Source: an uncultured Chitinophaga sp. (GTDB taxonomy: Bacteria > Bacteroidota > Bacteroidia > Chitinophagales > Chitinophagaceae). From it: a DNA stretch of 64,000 nucleotides. The translations under genes and the position numbers were made by a program. Shown here piece by piece: positions 1-9,316 of the stretch. How positions within the stretch are numbered: the stretch's first letter is position 1; each line of letters starts with the position of its first letter. A model generated the notes under the pieces. The model was not told where the DNA came from, did not search any database, and saw only the letters and a list, made by a program, of their open reading frames with translations. The stretch covers positions 62,001 through 126,000 of the forward strand of contig NZ_CALEJS010000042.1 in NCBI RefSeq assembly GCF_937898475.1. Reading direction: 5' to 3'.

Positions 1-1
1 G

Positions 2-316
2 GATGCTGATAAGGAGGAGCTGCTGCAGGCCATTCACGCTGTACACGCCGGTCAAACCTATCTTTCCGTTGATGCGGCGCAGGCCATGAATGAAGAGCCA
101 AGGCCGGCGGGTAAACGTTACCCGCATCTGACCAGGAGAGAAAAAGAGATACTGCTGCTCATTGCAGAAGGTTATACCAATCCTGAAATAGCAGAAAAAC
201 TATTCATCAGCGCCACTACGGTAGACAGCCATCGTAAAAACCTGCTGGCAAAGCTCAATGCCCGTAATTCGGCTATGCTGGTTAAGTGTGCTATAGACAG
301 GAAACTGCTGGTATAA
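2..316 (+). CDS. LuxR/NarL-family response regulator, C-terminal part
   Basis: The reading frame is open to the left edge, so the gene starts outside the window; 104 residues are visible. The first ~28 residues (with a YLSVDAA segment) look like the last helix of a receiver domain and its linker. From about residue 40 a LuxR-type HTH follows: LTRREKEILLLIAEGYTN, then EIAEKLFISATTVDSHR as the recognition region. This is the usual build of a two-component regulator phosphorylated by a histidine kinase that must lie outside the window. The internal ATG at 86 would remove the receiver end and is not the true start. Target genes cannot be inferred. It ends 20 bp from the convergent desaturase gene. 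Confidence 0.85.
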   Translation, partial: DADKEELLQAIHAVHAGQTYLSVDAAQAMNEEPRPAGKRYPHLTRREKEILLLIAEGYTNPEIAEKLFISATTVDSHRKNLLAKLNARNSAMLVKCAIDRKLLV

Positions 317-336
317 ACGCTTAAGCTAGATGTGTG

Positions 337-1305
337 TTATGAAATACCTACCATTTCTTTACTGTCCGCATCCCACACCTTAAGCCGGAAGCAGGCATAT
401 ATATCCCGGAACCGCAGTGAAGTGGTCTTGGGTTGTTGCAGGCCTGGTATGGCTTTCATTGTTTCAGGCAGACGATAGAAGGGAATACGTGCATTCAGAT
501 GATGTATGTGGTGATAGCCGATGTTGCCTGTAAACCATGCCATCACGGGGTGCATCTCAATATAGCTTGAAGAAAGTAATGCGGCTTCATGATAACACCA
601 GTCTTCGTTTGTGTTGAAAGAAACACCCGGGAAGTTATGTTGCGCATAAAAAAGATAGGCGCCAATACCACAGGCTACAAAGAACGGGATGAATATGAAG
701 AACAGCCAGCTTTGCCAGCCCATTAGCACGATGACCAGCACAGTAGCGGTTATATGCAATATGATGGCCAGCAGGGAGTCAACATGTTTGCGCGGACTGG
801 ATAAGAAGGGTTTCAGACACATGCCCAGCAGGAACATCGACAGGTAGCCAAAAGCAATTGTAAGCGGATGCCTGGTTGCCAGGTATGCCCGTTGCTGGCC
901 CCGCTGCAGTGACAGGAATTTCTTCCTGGTGAAGATCGGATAGGAACCAATATCAGCGCTGAACAGTTTGGAATTATGTTTATGATGATGATCGTGAGAG
1001 CGTTTCCATATACTGGTGGGCGCCAGCACATATATACCGAAGCCGGTCATAATAATGTCTGCCAGCCACGACCTGTGCAGGATGGTATGATGCTGATGAT
1101 CATGATAGATAACGAACATACGTACAATCAGCAGGCCGGCAAGGATGCTGCAACATAGCTGCAGGGTAAAATGTGGCATGAGCAGTGTGCCCGCTAACGA
1201 CAGCAGCAGTAAGGTAAGCGTGGACCAGGTGTAGAGCCAGCTTTTATACCTGATCTCGCGGGCAAAGGGCTTGGTAGCCAGGATTAATTCTTTTCCGTTT
1301 AGCAT
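337..1305 (-). CDS. membrane fatty acid desaturase
   Basis: 322 residues with several hydrophobic segments and the three histidine clusters of membrane di-iron desaturases/hydroxylases: HDHQHH near residue 68, HDHHHKHNS near residue 105, and HHIHHLNARIPFYRLP near residue 265. The family inserts a double bond into an acyl chain using oxygen, with the iron centre on the cytoplasmic side of the membrane. The tail after the last His box (YRLPETMKAIP) is typical of the DesA-type branch. The next gene upstream in the same direction (1325-2197, 19 bp away) is a lipid acyltransferase, so the two probably form a lipid-modifying operon. Exact substrate and double-bond position cannot be read from the sequence; a carotenoid or sphingolipid hydroxylase is a weaker alternative. 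Confidence 0.85.
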   Translation of the reverse strand: MLNGKELILATKPFAREIRYKSWLYTWSTLTLLLLSLAGTLLMPHFTLQLCCSILAGLLIVRMFVIYHDHQHHTILHRSWLADIIMTGFGIYVLAPTSIWKRSHDHHHKHNSKLFSADIGSYPIFTRKKFLSLQRGQQRAYLATRHPLTIAFGYLSMFLLGMCLKPFLSSPRKHVDSLLAIILHITATVLVIVLMGWQSWLFFIFIPFFVACGIGAYLFYAQHNFPGVSFNTNEDWCYHEAALLSSSYIEMHPVMAWFTGNIGYHHIHHLNARIPFYRLPETMKAIPGLQQPKTTSLRFRDIYACFRLKVWDADSKEMVGIS

Positions 1306-1324
1306 AGGATAGGAATACAGTATT

Positions 1325-2197
1325 TTAAATTCGTTTATGTTTCCAGCGGCGATGTGACCATAGCCATGTTGCCGGCTGTGCTATAATATCTTTTTCCAGT
1401 TTTTGCGTATGCGCTTCTGTGATCTCACTGTCCCGGGTACCGGCAGGCTGGGAGAATAATAACTCCGCCATCACGGTATAGTATCCTCTTTTTATACGCT
1501 GTACGGACACATATACCACCGGTTGGTTCATCTTTTGTGCAATTTTCTCAGTCCCCTTGAATACAGGAGTATCCTGTTGAAGAAAGGTCATCCAGTGGGC
1601 GCTTTGCGGATGAGGTGTCTGATCTGCTATAAACGCAGTTGCATTTACCTCGTTACGATGCGCCAGCATGTCCCGGAAAGTATCCTGCATGGCGATCAGC
1701 CGGGTACCGAAACGGGTGCGCATTTTATATATCAGGCCGTTAAAATGCGGGTTGGCCAGCGGATGATAGATCACATACAGCTGTTGACTGCAAAGTATAC
1801 TGAAGGTATTGCCGGCCCATTCCCAGTTACCTTTATGTCCCATTACCAGTATCGCGCTTTTTTTATCTGTCGCCAGCTGATTAAACAACGCTACCGTGTC
1901 AGGATGAAAGCTGCAGTGCTGTACCATCTTTTTTTTACTGATGGTAAGCGTTTTGAAGGTTTCAAGAAAGAGATCGCACAGGTAGCGGTAAAACTCCCGG
2001 CATATCTTTCTTATTTCCTTTTCACTTTTATCGGGGAATGCATTGCGCAGGTTTTCTTCTACCACCTTTCTGCGGTAACCAACTACATAATAAAGCAGAA
2101 AATAGATACCGTCTGATAGCAGGTAAAGTACAGGAAATGGCAGCAGCGATACCAGGTAAACAAATGGCAGCGCCAGGTAATACAGGAACAGGGACAA
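1325..2197 (-). CDS. LpxL/HtrB-type lysophospholipid / lipid A acyltransferase
   Basis: 290 residues, one N-terminal hydrophobic segment (about residues 5-30), then the HX4E catalytic motif of the family (GHKGNWEW near residue 120) and the expected later blocks (FIADQTPHP; FKGTEKIAQKMNQPVVYV). Length fits the LpxL family of about 290-310. Family members move an acyl group onto lipid A precursors at the inner membrane; in Bacteroidota the homologue can also act in aminolipid or outer-membrane lipid synthesis, so the exact acceptor is open. It lies directly upstream of the desaturase on the same strand and is divergent from the xanthine dehydrogenase genes. Confidence 0.85.
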   Translation of the reverse strand: MSLFLYYLALPFVYLVSLLPFPVLYLLSDGIYFLLYYVVGYRRKVVEENLRNAFPDKSEKEIRKICREFYRYLCDLFLETFKTLTISKKKMVQHCSFHPDTVALFNQLATDKKSAILVMGHKGNWEWAGNTFSILCSQQLYVIYHPLANPHFNGLIYKMRTRFGTRLIAMQDTFRDMLAHRNEVNATAFIADQTPHPQSAHWMTFLQQDTPVFKGTEKIAQKMNQPVVYVSVQRIKRGYYTVMAELLFSQPAGTRDSEITEAHTQKLEKDIIAQPATWLWSHRRWKHKRI

Positions 2198-2362
2198 TCG
2201 CTCTTAAGTTGTTTAATTTAAGGTAATTCGGTAAATATAATGTATTAATTACTAGTTTTCAAAATATTGAAATGCTATTTCAGATATGTCCTTAAAAACG
2301 GGCTGGCAGTGTCCGTTATTGCCCTAATTGTGGTAAATTTAGATAGAACAGCACCAAGGGCC

Positions 2363-3787
2363 TTGATCACATTTATCCTCAATAATGACACCATCCATAC
2401 TGACATGCCGCCGGGCATGTTGCTGCTGGACTTTATCCGTTACCGCCAGCATCTTACCGGTACCAAAATAGGGTGCAATGAGGGCGACTGCGGGGCCTGT
2501 ACCGTACTCATAGGGTCGTATAACGGGCATGAGGTGCAATACCGCTCTTTCACGTCCTGCCTCACACCGCTTGGTAATGTGCATGGTAAACATGTGATTA
2601 CTATAGAAGGCGTGAATATGGATACCCTGAACCCGGTTCAGCAGGCAATGTGTGATGAATCTGCCACGCAATGCGGTTTCTGTACGCCTGGCTTTGTAAT
2701 GTCATTAACAGGCTTCTGCCTGGGTAAGCAGCCGCCTACTGCTGCCAACGCCATTGCTGCAGTTGACGGCAACATCTGCCGCTGTACCGGTTATAAATCC
2801 ATAGAGCGCGCTGCAGCACGCGTAGCCCGCTTGGTGGAGCAGCGGAACAATACCGCTCCCATATCCTTCGCCGTATCACAACAGTTACTGCCCGCGTGGT
2901 TTGCCGGCATCAGTGAGCGGCTGAATACGCTGACGGCATCCCTCAATGGTGAATTTGAAGCGGCAGATGATGTAGCCGCACATTTTGTTGGCGGAGGAAC
3001 AGATGTATACGTGCAGCACCCGGAGGAAATGAAGCAGAAAGCGATCCGCTTTCTTTTCGGTCAGCAGTGGCTCAACGGTATTTCCAGAAATGCAGACCGC
3101 TGTGTGCTGGGGCCTTCCGTAACCGTTACAGACTTGCAGGTTTCGCCGTTGATCAGGGCGTATTTTCCGCGCATAGATCAGTATGTAAAGCTGGTATCGT
3201 CTACCCCTATACGCAACATGGCTACCATAGCTGGTAATTTTATCAATGCATCCCCTATTGGCGACTTTACCATCTTCTTCCTGGCCCTGGATGCTACATT
3301 GGTATTGAGCACCGGGGCGCAGTCAAGAGAACTGCCATTAAGCCGTTTGTACAAAGGATATAAAACATTGGATAAATCAGCGGAGGAATATATTGAGAAG
3401 ATCTGGTTCCGGTTGCCATCTCCGTCCCATATGTTCAATTTTGAAAAGGTAAGCAAGCGTATCAACCTGGATATAGCAAGCGTGAATTCCGCTATCAGCC
3501 TGCAGATGGAACAGGATGTCATTGCCCGGGTAAACATTTCCGCCGGCGGAGTAGCACCGGTGCCTATGCTCCTGGAAAAGACAGCTGTCTTCCTGCAGGG
3601 CCGGCGCCTGGAAGAAAGCCTGGTCAATGCAGTGGTCAGGGTGGCGCAAACAGAAATAAGCCCCATCAGCGATACCCGGGGCAGCGCGGATTATAAACGC
3701 CTCCTGCTCGGACAATTGATCAGGGCACATTTCCTGACCCTCTTTCCTCAGTTAAGGACGGAAGAGGTACTAAATATTGCAGAATGA
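2363..3787 (+). CDS. xdhA: xanthine dehydrogenase, [2Fe-2S]/FAD subunit
   Basis: Small subunit of a molybdenum hydroxylase that oxidises hypoxanthine/xanthine to urate. Seen: plant-type ferredoxin cluster GCNEGDCGACTVL, second [2Fe-2S] cluster with CGFCTPGF and NICRCTGYKS, then an FAD-binding domain starting at FVGGGTDVYV and the C-terminal CO-dehydrogenase flavoprotein domain. I place the start at TTG 2363 (LITFILNND), because family members begin with this strand; the frame is open back to an ATG at 2267, but those 32 extra residues are hydrophobic and have no counterpart in the family. The stop overlaps the next start by 4 nt (ATGA), which implies translational coupling with the molybdopterin subunit. 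Confidence 0.9.
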   Translation: MITFILNNDTIHTDMPPGMLLLDFIRYRQHLTGTKIGCNEGDCGACTVLIGSYNGHEVQYRSFTSCLTPLGNVHGKHVITIEGVNMDTLNPVQQAMCDESATQCGFCTPGFVMSLTGFCLGKQPPTAANAIAAVDGNICRCTGYKSIERAAARVARLVEQRNNTAPISFAVSQQLLPAWFAGISERLNTLTASLNGEFEAADDVAAHFVGGGTDVYVQHPEEMKQKAIRFLFGQQWLNGISRNADRCVLGPSVTVTDLQVSPLIRAYFPRIDQYVKLVSSTPIRNMATIAGNFINASPIGDFTIFFLALDATLVLSTGAQSRELPLSRLYKGYKTLDKSAEEYIEKIWFRLPSPSHMFNFEKVSKRINLDIASVNSAISLQMEQDVIARVNISAGGVAPVPMLLEKTAVFLQGRRLEESLVNAVVRVAQTEISPISDTRGSADYKRLLLGQLIRAHFLTLFPQLRTEEVLNIAE

Positions 3788-6093
3788 TTAACGTAGATGC
3801 ATGTACGCATGTAAGGGGGGCGTCTATCTACCTGGACGATATCCCGGTGCTGAACGGAACTTTATACGGGGCCGCATTCGGTTCCCCGGTAGCGCACGGC
3901 ACTATCCGTTTCCTGGATACTGCCGCTGCGGCGCAGATGCCGGGCGTGGTGAGAATATTTACTGCTAAAGACATAACGGGCGAGAATCAGATCGGCGGTA
4001 TTATTCCAGATGAGCCCTTGCTGGGCGATGGAGAAACGCATTTTTGCGGCATGCCGCTGGCCTTTGTGGTGGCTACCAGCGCCGAAGCGGCCAAAGCAGC
4101 GGTGAAGAAGATAAAGGCAGATATTGCCCCCTTGCCGGTAATCACCGATCCAAGAGAAGCCCAGGCGCTGGGAGAACTGATCATTCCACCCCGGACTTTT
4201 AAGTTGGGCGATACGGAACAGGCCTGGTCGTCATGTACACATGTATTCGAAGGGAGCACTTATACAAACGGACAGGAGCACCTGTACATAGAAACACAGG
4301 GCGCCTACGCTATTCCCCAGGAAAATAATGTGATCAGGATCTATTCTTCCACGCAGGGGCCTACTGCCGTGCAACGCGCTGTTTCAAAAGCACTTGGGCT
4401 GCACATGCATCAGCTGGAGGTAGAGGTAACCCGCCTGGGCGGTGGTTTTGGCGGAAAAGAAGATCAGGCCAATACCTGGGCTGCGTTATGTGCCCTGGCC
4501 GCGCATCACCTGAAAAAACCTGTGAAGTATTCCCTGCACCGGATGGAAGATCTGGCTATGACAGGTAAACGCCATCCCTATGCTGCAGATTTCAGGATTG
4601 GGTTAGACAGTGAACTGAAGATACAGGCCTACGAGGTAACCTTTTACCAGAATGCAGGCGCAGCGGCAGATCTGTCGCCTGCCGTGCTGGAACGTACCTT
4701 GTTCCATTGCACCAATTCTTACTTTATTCCCCATGTAAAGGCCACGGCTTACAGCTGCCGTACACACCTGCCGCCTAATACGGCTTTCCGCGGATTTGGA
4801 GGTCCGCAGGGTATGTTTGTCATTGAGGCGGCCATTGCCAAAGCCGCCGCATCACTGGGCGTGCCTGCCTCCGTTATCCAGAAAAAGAACCTGCATCATA
4901 CCGGTGATGAATTCCCGTATGGGCAGCGTGCGCAGAGTGAGGCATTAGCGTGCTGGGAAAAAGCAGCGGCCTTGTACGATGCTGCTGCCATAGAACAATC
5001 CATAGCCGCTTTTAATGCCGCCAATCAATTATACAAGAAAGGCATGGCTTTTATGCCGGTATGCTTTGGTATCTCTTTCACCAAAACACTTATGAACCAG
5101 GCGCGGTCGCTGGTGCATGTATATACCGATGGCAGCGTAAGCATCAGCACCGGCGCCGTAGAAATGGGGCAGGGGGTGAACACCAAGATCCTCCAGGTGG
5201 CCGCCCAAACCTTTTCCATTCAAGCCGGGAGGATCAGGATACAACCTACCAGCACATTCCGTATCGCCAATACCTCCCCTTCTGCGGCCAGTGCCACTGC
5301 TGATCTGAATGGCAAAGCCACCTTGATAGCCTGCAATGCGATTGCAGACAGGCTTAAACAGGTAGCGGCAGATGAAATGCAGGTACCGCTGACTGCCATT
5401 ACCTTACAGGATGAGCAGGTGCTTTTAAACAATCAGCCCAGCGGCTGGGACTGGAAGCAGCTGGTGATGACGGCCTATACGAAAAGAGTGAGCCTTTCAG
5501 AGCATGGGCACTATGCCACCCCTGAAATACATTTTGATACGGCCAAGGAAAAAGGGCATCCCTTTGCTTATCATGTATATGGCACAGCAATACTGGAGGT
5601 AACGGTAGACTGTCTGCGGGGTACCTATACCGTAGACGCCGTGAAAGTAGTGCACGACTTTGGCGCCAGCATGAATCCCGCCATTGACAAAGGACAGATG
5701 GAAGGCGGGATTGTTCAGGGTATTGGATGGATGACGATAGAGGAAGTTGTTTACGATGCCGGGGGGCGCCTGCGTTCCAATGCACTCTCTACCTATAAGG
5801 TACCTGATATTTATGCAGCGCCGAAAACAATTGCCATCCATGCGCTGGAAACAACACAGGATAACCTGGCCATTTTCCGTTCAAAAGCAGTAGGTGAGCC
5901 GCCGCTTATGTATGGAATAGGAGCCTGGTTTGCATTGAGGAATGCGATCTCCGCATTTAATCCTGCTGCTGATATCCCGTTTGTAGCTCCTATGACACCA
6001 GAAAAAGTATTGATGGCTTTATACTCAAAACCGGTGAACACCGCCTCCGAACAGCATGCAAAAACAGTTGGCCACCTGGCAGTTGATAAATAG
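3784..6093 (+). CDS. xdhB: xanthine dehydrogenase, molybdopterin-binding subunit
   Basis: 769 residues, matching the usual length of XdhB. Motifs of the Mo-cofactor site are present: GQEHLYIETQGAYA, GGGFGGKEDQANTWAALC, TAFRGFGGPQGMFVIE (substrate-binding Arg), EMGQGVNTKILQVA, and KAVGEPPLMYG, which holds the catalytic glutamate. It carries the hydroxylation site and passes electrons to the Fe-S/FAD subunit. A related aldehyde oxidase or nicotinate hydroxylase could look similar, but the adjoining urate oxidase and allantoin genes fix the substrate as xanthine. The 3' end overlaps xdhC by 38 nt. Confidence 0.93.
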   Translation: MINVDACTHVRGASIYLDDIPVLNGTLYGAAFGSPVAHGTIRFLDTAAAAQMPGVVRIFTAKDITGENQIGGIIPDEPLLGDGETHFCGMPLAFVVATSAEAAKAAVKKIKADIAPLPVITDPREAQALGELIIPPRTFKLGDTEQAWSSCTHVFEGSTYTNGQEHLYIETQGAYAIPQENNVIRIYSSTQGPTAVQRAVSKALGLHMHQLEVEVTRLGGGFGGKEDQANTWAALCALAAHHLKKPVKYSLHRMEDLAMTGKRHPYAADFRIGLDSELKIQAYEVTFYQNAGAAADLSPAVLERTLFHCTNSYFIPHVKATAYSCRTHLPPNTAFRGFGGPQGMFVIEAAIAKAAASLGVPASVIQKKNLHHTGDEFPYGQRAQSEALACWEKAAALYDAAAIEQSIAAFNAANQLYKKGMAFMPVCFGISFTKTLMNQARSLVHVYTDGSVSISTGAVEMGQGVNTKILQVAAQTFSIQAGRIRIQPTSTFRIANTSPSAASATADLNGKATLIACNAIADRLKQVAADEMQVPLTAITLQDEQVLLNNQPSGWDWKQLVMTAYTKRVSLSEHGHYATPEIHFDTAKEKGHPFAYHVYGTAILEVTVDCLRGTYTVDAVKVVHDFGASMNPAIDKGQMEGGIVQGIGWMTIEEVVYDAGGRLRSNALSTYKVPDIYAAPKTIAIHALETTQDNLAIFRSKAVGEPPLMYGIGAWFALRNAISAFNPAADIPFVAPMTPEKVLMALYSKPVNTASEQHAKTVGHLAVDK

Positions 6094-7024
6094 CAGTCTC
6101 GAACAGCATATACCCGTCATGTTGCTCTATGTATTGCAAAGTGAGGGCAGCAGCCCCGGCCGGGCAGGTTTCCTGATGGCTTTGAACGCTGCCGGTCAGA
6201 TGGAAGGATCTATAGGTGGAGGCATTATGGAACATAAGTTTGTGGAAATGGTGAAAGAGCAGCTGCAGCAACATACCGCGGCTATCTCTGTCCGCAGGCA
6301 GATCCATAACAAACATGCTGCAAAGAACCAGAGCGGGATGATCTGCTCCGGTGAACAAACGATCCTCCTCTATCCTGTAAGAGATGCCGATACAGGGCCT
6401 GTGCAGCAGATTATACGCTGCCTGCAGCAACATCAGTATGGCGTATTGCACCTTTCTCCTGCCGGTTTCCGTTTTGAGCCGGAAGCGGTAAGCGAGCCTA
6501 CTCATGAGTTGACTATGATCTCGTCTTCAGACTGGTATTACCGGGGCGCCATTGGTTACCGTCAGCATCTGCATATAGTAGGGGCGGGGCATTGCGCATT
6601 GGCGCTGTCAGCGCTGATGAATAAACTGGACTTTTACGTTCATGTATATGATGACCGTCCCGGTCTCCATACACTCCTGCAGAATACCTTTGCGCATGCA
6701 CAGTATACACTGGGTGACTACAGTGAGCTGGCAGAGAAAATACCATCAGGCCATCAACATTATGTGGTGGTGATGACGGTTGGCTATCGAACCGACGATA
6801 TTGCCGTCAGGGCCCTGCTGAATAAAACACTCAGGTATTTTGGTATTCTTGGTAGTAAAAGCAAAATAACCAGCATGTTTGACGGCTACCTGGAAGAAGG
6901 GATTCCCGGAAAACAGTTGTCCACAATATATGCCCCGGTGGGACTACCTATTAACAGCCATACCCCTGAAGAGATTGCCATTAGCATTGCGGCGGAGATC
7001 ATCGCGGTGAAGAACCGCCCATAG
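6056..7024 (+). CDS. xdhC: XdhC-family molybdenum cofactor maturation protein
   Basis: 322 residues in two parts: an N-terminal XdhC/CoxI domain (SEGSSPGRAGFLMAL; GGGIMEHKFVEMV) and a C-terminal Rossmann-type domain (IVGAGHCALALSALMNKL, then DDRPGL; GSKSKITSMFD). The family binds molybdopterin, helps its sulfuration and inserts it into xanthine dehydrogenase. The start overlaps the end of xdhB by 38 nt in another frame, so the three genes are one transcription unit. The gene ends 22 bp from the convergent urate oxidase stop, which closes the xdh operon. Confidence 0.9.
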   Translation: MQKQLATWQLINSSLEQHIPVMLLYVLQSEGSSPGRAGFLMALNAAGQMEGSIGGGIMEHKFVEMVKEQLQQHTAAISVRRQIHNKHAAKNQSGMICSGEQTILLYPVRDADTGPVQQIIRCLQQHQYGVLHLSPAGFRFEPEAVSEPTHELTMISSSDWYYRGAIGYRQHLHIVGAGHCALALSALMNKLDFYVHVYDDRPGLHTLLQNTFAHAQYTLGDYSELAEKIPSGHQHYVVVMTVGYRTDDIAVRALLNKTLRYFGILGSKSKITSMFDGYLEEGIPGKQLSTIYAPVGLPINSHTPEEIAISIAAEIIAVKNRP

Positions 7025-7046
7025 CTTACCTGATCCCGGTAATCGT

Positions 7047-7892
7047 TCAGTCCCTGCTTATGGTACCCGTAATATATCCGTAAGGTGCATCAGTAGCGAT
7101 GAAAATGTCATTGTTATTCTGCATGCCAAATTGTTCCAGGTTAAAGGGGATATGATGCTTATTAGGCATGATCAGGCTGATCTCTTTTACCATCACAATA
7201 TTCTCCAGCACAGCTTTGCCCATATCAAAAAGGGTTTGCTGAACAGACAGGCTTTTATGAAACGCAAAAGTATGCAGCAGCGTATTGCGGATACCGTTAT
7301 AAACAGCATTGAAATCCAGCTTTTCAGCAGTGTATAGCCAGCTGGCTTCGCATTGGGTGGCCAGTATCCGGTCGTTGGTCTCTTTTAGTGTGGTGTATTT
7401 GTCTTTGATGTAGTTTTCAAACCCTGAGTCGGTGGTCTTCAATATCAGCAGGTCCTTAAAACCGGAACGCACCGAAGTGGCTGTCCTGTTTTGTTTGACC
7501 AGCGTGGTTCGCTTTTCTGATCCGCTGCTGGCATAGGCATGCGGGTGAGGATGGGCCTCAAAAGCCATCCGGCTCCATAAATGTTCGGTAATTTCCACCT
7601 GCGCCTGCGATACCTGGGGATTATTGTTTAGGAGATAATTAGCCAGGTAGATCCCGAAATCTTCGATAGATCCGGTAAAATGATCCTTCGCCAGTGCATA
7701 CACGGTGTTTTTCTGTGTATCGGTGGGGAGGATTTTGGTATTGTCCCCCTGCGTGTAGGCCGTCTCAAAGTCGCCCTCAAGCGATATGTTAACAGATATC
7801 TGCCGGAATTCATGATGGTCTGTATGCCGTATGATCTTTGAAAGGTGCACCGCATTTTTACCATACATGTTCTCGCCAAGTTTGATCTTCAT
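7047..7892 (-). CDS. urate oxidase (uricase)
   Basis: 281 residues. Oxidises urate to 5-hydroxyisourate without a cofactor. Visible family blocks: N-terminal LGENMYGKNAVHL with the catalytic Lys, ILPTDTQKNTVYALAK with the catalytic Thr, the His-rich loop EAHPHPHAYASSG, and the C-terminal NKHHIPFNLEQFGM followed by DAPYGYITGTISR. Two-domain (T-fold) layout and length fit bacterial uricases. No peroxisomal signal, as expected in a bacterium. It is the only gene of the purine block on the minus strand, lying between xdhC and the divergent allantoinase, so it has its own promoter in the 77-bp gap. Confidence 0.93.
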   Translation of the reverse strand: MKIKLGENMYGKNAVHLSKIIRHTDHHEFRQISVNISLEGDFETAYTQGDNTKILPTDTQKNTVYALAKDHFTGSIEDFGIYLANYLLNNNPQVSQAQVEITEHLWSRMAFEAHPHPHAYASSGSEKRTTLVKQNRTATSVRSGFKDLLILKTTDSGFENYIKDKYTTLKETNDRILATQCEASWLYTAEKLDFNAVYNGIRNTLLHTFAFHKSLSVQQTLFDMGKAVLENIVMVKEISLIMPNKHHIPFNLEQFGMQNNNDIFIATDAPYGYITGTISRD

Positions 7893-7931
7893 AGCCTTTG
7901 TTTTACTTAACTTTAGCCTAACCTAATTTAA

Positions 7932-7943
7932 AGAATTAATTCT
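7932..7943. promoter_or_regulatory. 12-bp perfect palindrome between divergent uricase and allantoinase genes
   Basis: AGAATTAATTCT is self-complementary and sits in the middle of the 77-bp gap between the two divergent starts (7892 minus, 7970 plus). Position and symmetry suit a dimeric regulator acting on both promoters. It is AT-rich, so chance is possible, and no regulator gene lies in the purine block. Confidence 0.3.
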
Positions 7944-7969
7944 ATTTTTAATAAAACCGGTACCCCGCT

Positions 7970-9316
7970 ATGTTTGACCTGGCTATCAGCGGAAATAATA
8001 TTGTGACGCCCGATGGGATAAGGAAAGCGGTTGTTCTGATAAAAGACGGCCAGATAGCTGCTGTAGCGGATGTTCTGCCTGCGGGTACGGAAGTAATGAC
8101 GGTAGATATACAGGATTTGGTGCTGATGCCCGGTATCACAGATCCCCATGTACATATCAACGAACCTGGCAGAACAGACTGGGAAGGTTTTGAAACAGCT
8201 ACCCGGGCTGCCGTTGCCGGAGGTATTACCACACTGGTAGATATGCCTCTCAATGCATCGCCGGTCACTACCAGTGTAGCTGCCCTGGATGCCAAATTGC
8301 AGGCAGCCACCCAGCAACTGCATGCGAACTGCGGCTATTGGGGTGGAGTGGTGCCAGGTAACGAAAATGAAATAAGCCCGTTAATTGATAAGGGAGTGCT
8401 TGGTTTTAAAGCATTTCTCACGCATTCAGGTATTGATGATTTTCCCAATGTAAGTGCAGCCCAGCTGGAAAAGGTAATGCCCATCATTGCCCGACATGAC
8501 CTGCCTTTATTGGTACACTGTGAACTGACGGGAGAACAGGCTTTGTCTGCAGCAGGCCCTGATCCATCCTACCGCCGCTACCTGGATTCCCGCCCGCCGC
8601 AATGGGAAACCGCAGCAATAGACCTTATGATCCGCCTGTGTGAAAAGTACGGCTGCCGGGTACATATTGTGCATGTGTCTGCTGCGGCCGCTATCCCGCA
8701 GATACAGGCAGCAAAGGCAAAGGGGCTGCCTCTCACGGCAGAAACTGCGCAGCACTATCTGTACTTTAATGCAGAGAACATACCGGATGGACAAACACCG
8801 TTCAAATGTGCGCCTCCCATACGTGAAAAGGTCAACAACAACCAGTTGTGGGATGCCCTGCAGCTGGGCATCATCGACTTTGTAGCCACCGATCATTCAC
8901 CCGCCCCTCCGGCGCTGAAACAATTGCAAAGCGGAGACCTGAACAGTGCCTGGGGTGGTATTGCTTCCCTGCAGCTGGCCTTACCGGTTTTATGGACAGC
9001 GGCCAGGAAAAAAGGTATACCGCTTAAAACTATAGCTCGTTGGTTGTGCGAGGCGCCTCCGGCCTTGCCTGGTTTGCAGCAGCATAAAGGGAAGATCGCT
9101 CCGGGATATGACGCGGATCTCGTAGCGTGGGACCCGGAAGCTATTTTTACTGTTACTGAAGATATGCTGCACCACAGGCACAAGATCTCGCCCTACCTGC
9201 AGGAAACTTTATCCGGAGTAGTAAGAACTACCTGGTTGGCGGGCCGGAAAGTATTTGACAATGGAACATTCCCGATTGAACATACCGGGAACAGTATATT
9301 AAGACAAAATGCATGA
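7970..9316 (+). CDS. allB: allantoinase
   Basis: 448 residues of the cyclic amidohydrolase superfamily. Metal ligands are all visible: DPHVHINEPGRTDWEGFE (HxH), GFKAFLTHSG (the carbamylated Lys), LLVHCE, HIVHVS and ATDHSP. Opens the hydantoin ring of allantoin to give allantoate. Dihydroorotase or hydantoinase would share the fold, but the NEPGRTDWEGF block and the neighbours point to allantoinase. It is the first gene of a run in which stops and starts overlap or nearly touch (allB-allC overlap 4 nt). Confidence 0.93.
   Translation: MFDLAISGNNIVTPDGIRKAVVLIKDGQIAAVADVLPAGTEVMTVDIQDLVLMPGITDPHVHINEPGRTDWEGFETATRAAVAGGITTLVDMPLNASPVTTSVAALDAKLQAATQQLHANCGYWGGVVPGNENEISPLIDKGVLGFKAFLTHSGIDDFPNVSAAQLEKVMPIIARHDLPLLVHCELTGEQALSAAGPDPSYRRYLDSRPPQWETAAIDLMIRLCEKYGCRVHIVHVSAAAAIPQIQAAKAKGLPLTAETAQHYLYFNAENIPDGQTPFKCAPPIREKVNNNQLWDALQLGIIDFVATDHSPAPPALKQLQSGDLNSAWGGIASLQLALPVLWTAARKKGIPLKTIARWLCEAPPALPGLQQHKGKIAPGYDADLVAWDPEAIFTVTEDMLHHRHKISPYLQETLSGVVRTTWLAGRKVFDNGTFPIEHTGNSILRQNA

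Noticed and set aside
2267..2362. Extended N-terminus of the xanthine dehydrogenase small subunit
   Set aside because: Hydrophobic stretch absent from the family, in the intergenic promoter zone; TTG at 2363 matches the family start.
3784..6093. Nicotinate or isoquinoline oxidoreductase instead of xanthine dehydrogenase
   Set aside because: Adjacent urate oxidase and allantoin genes and the XdhC partner make xanthine the consistent substrate.
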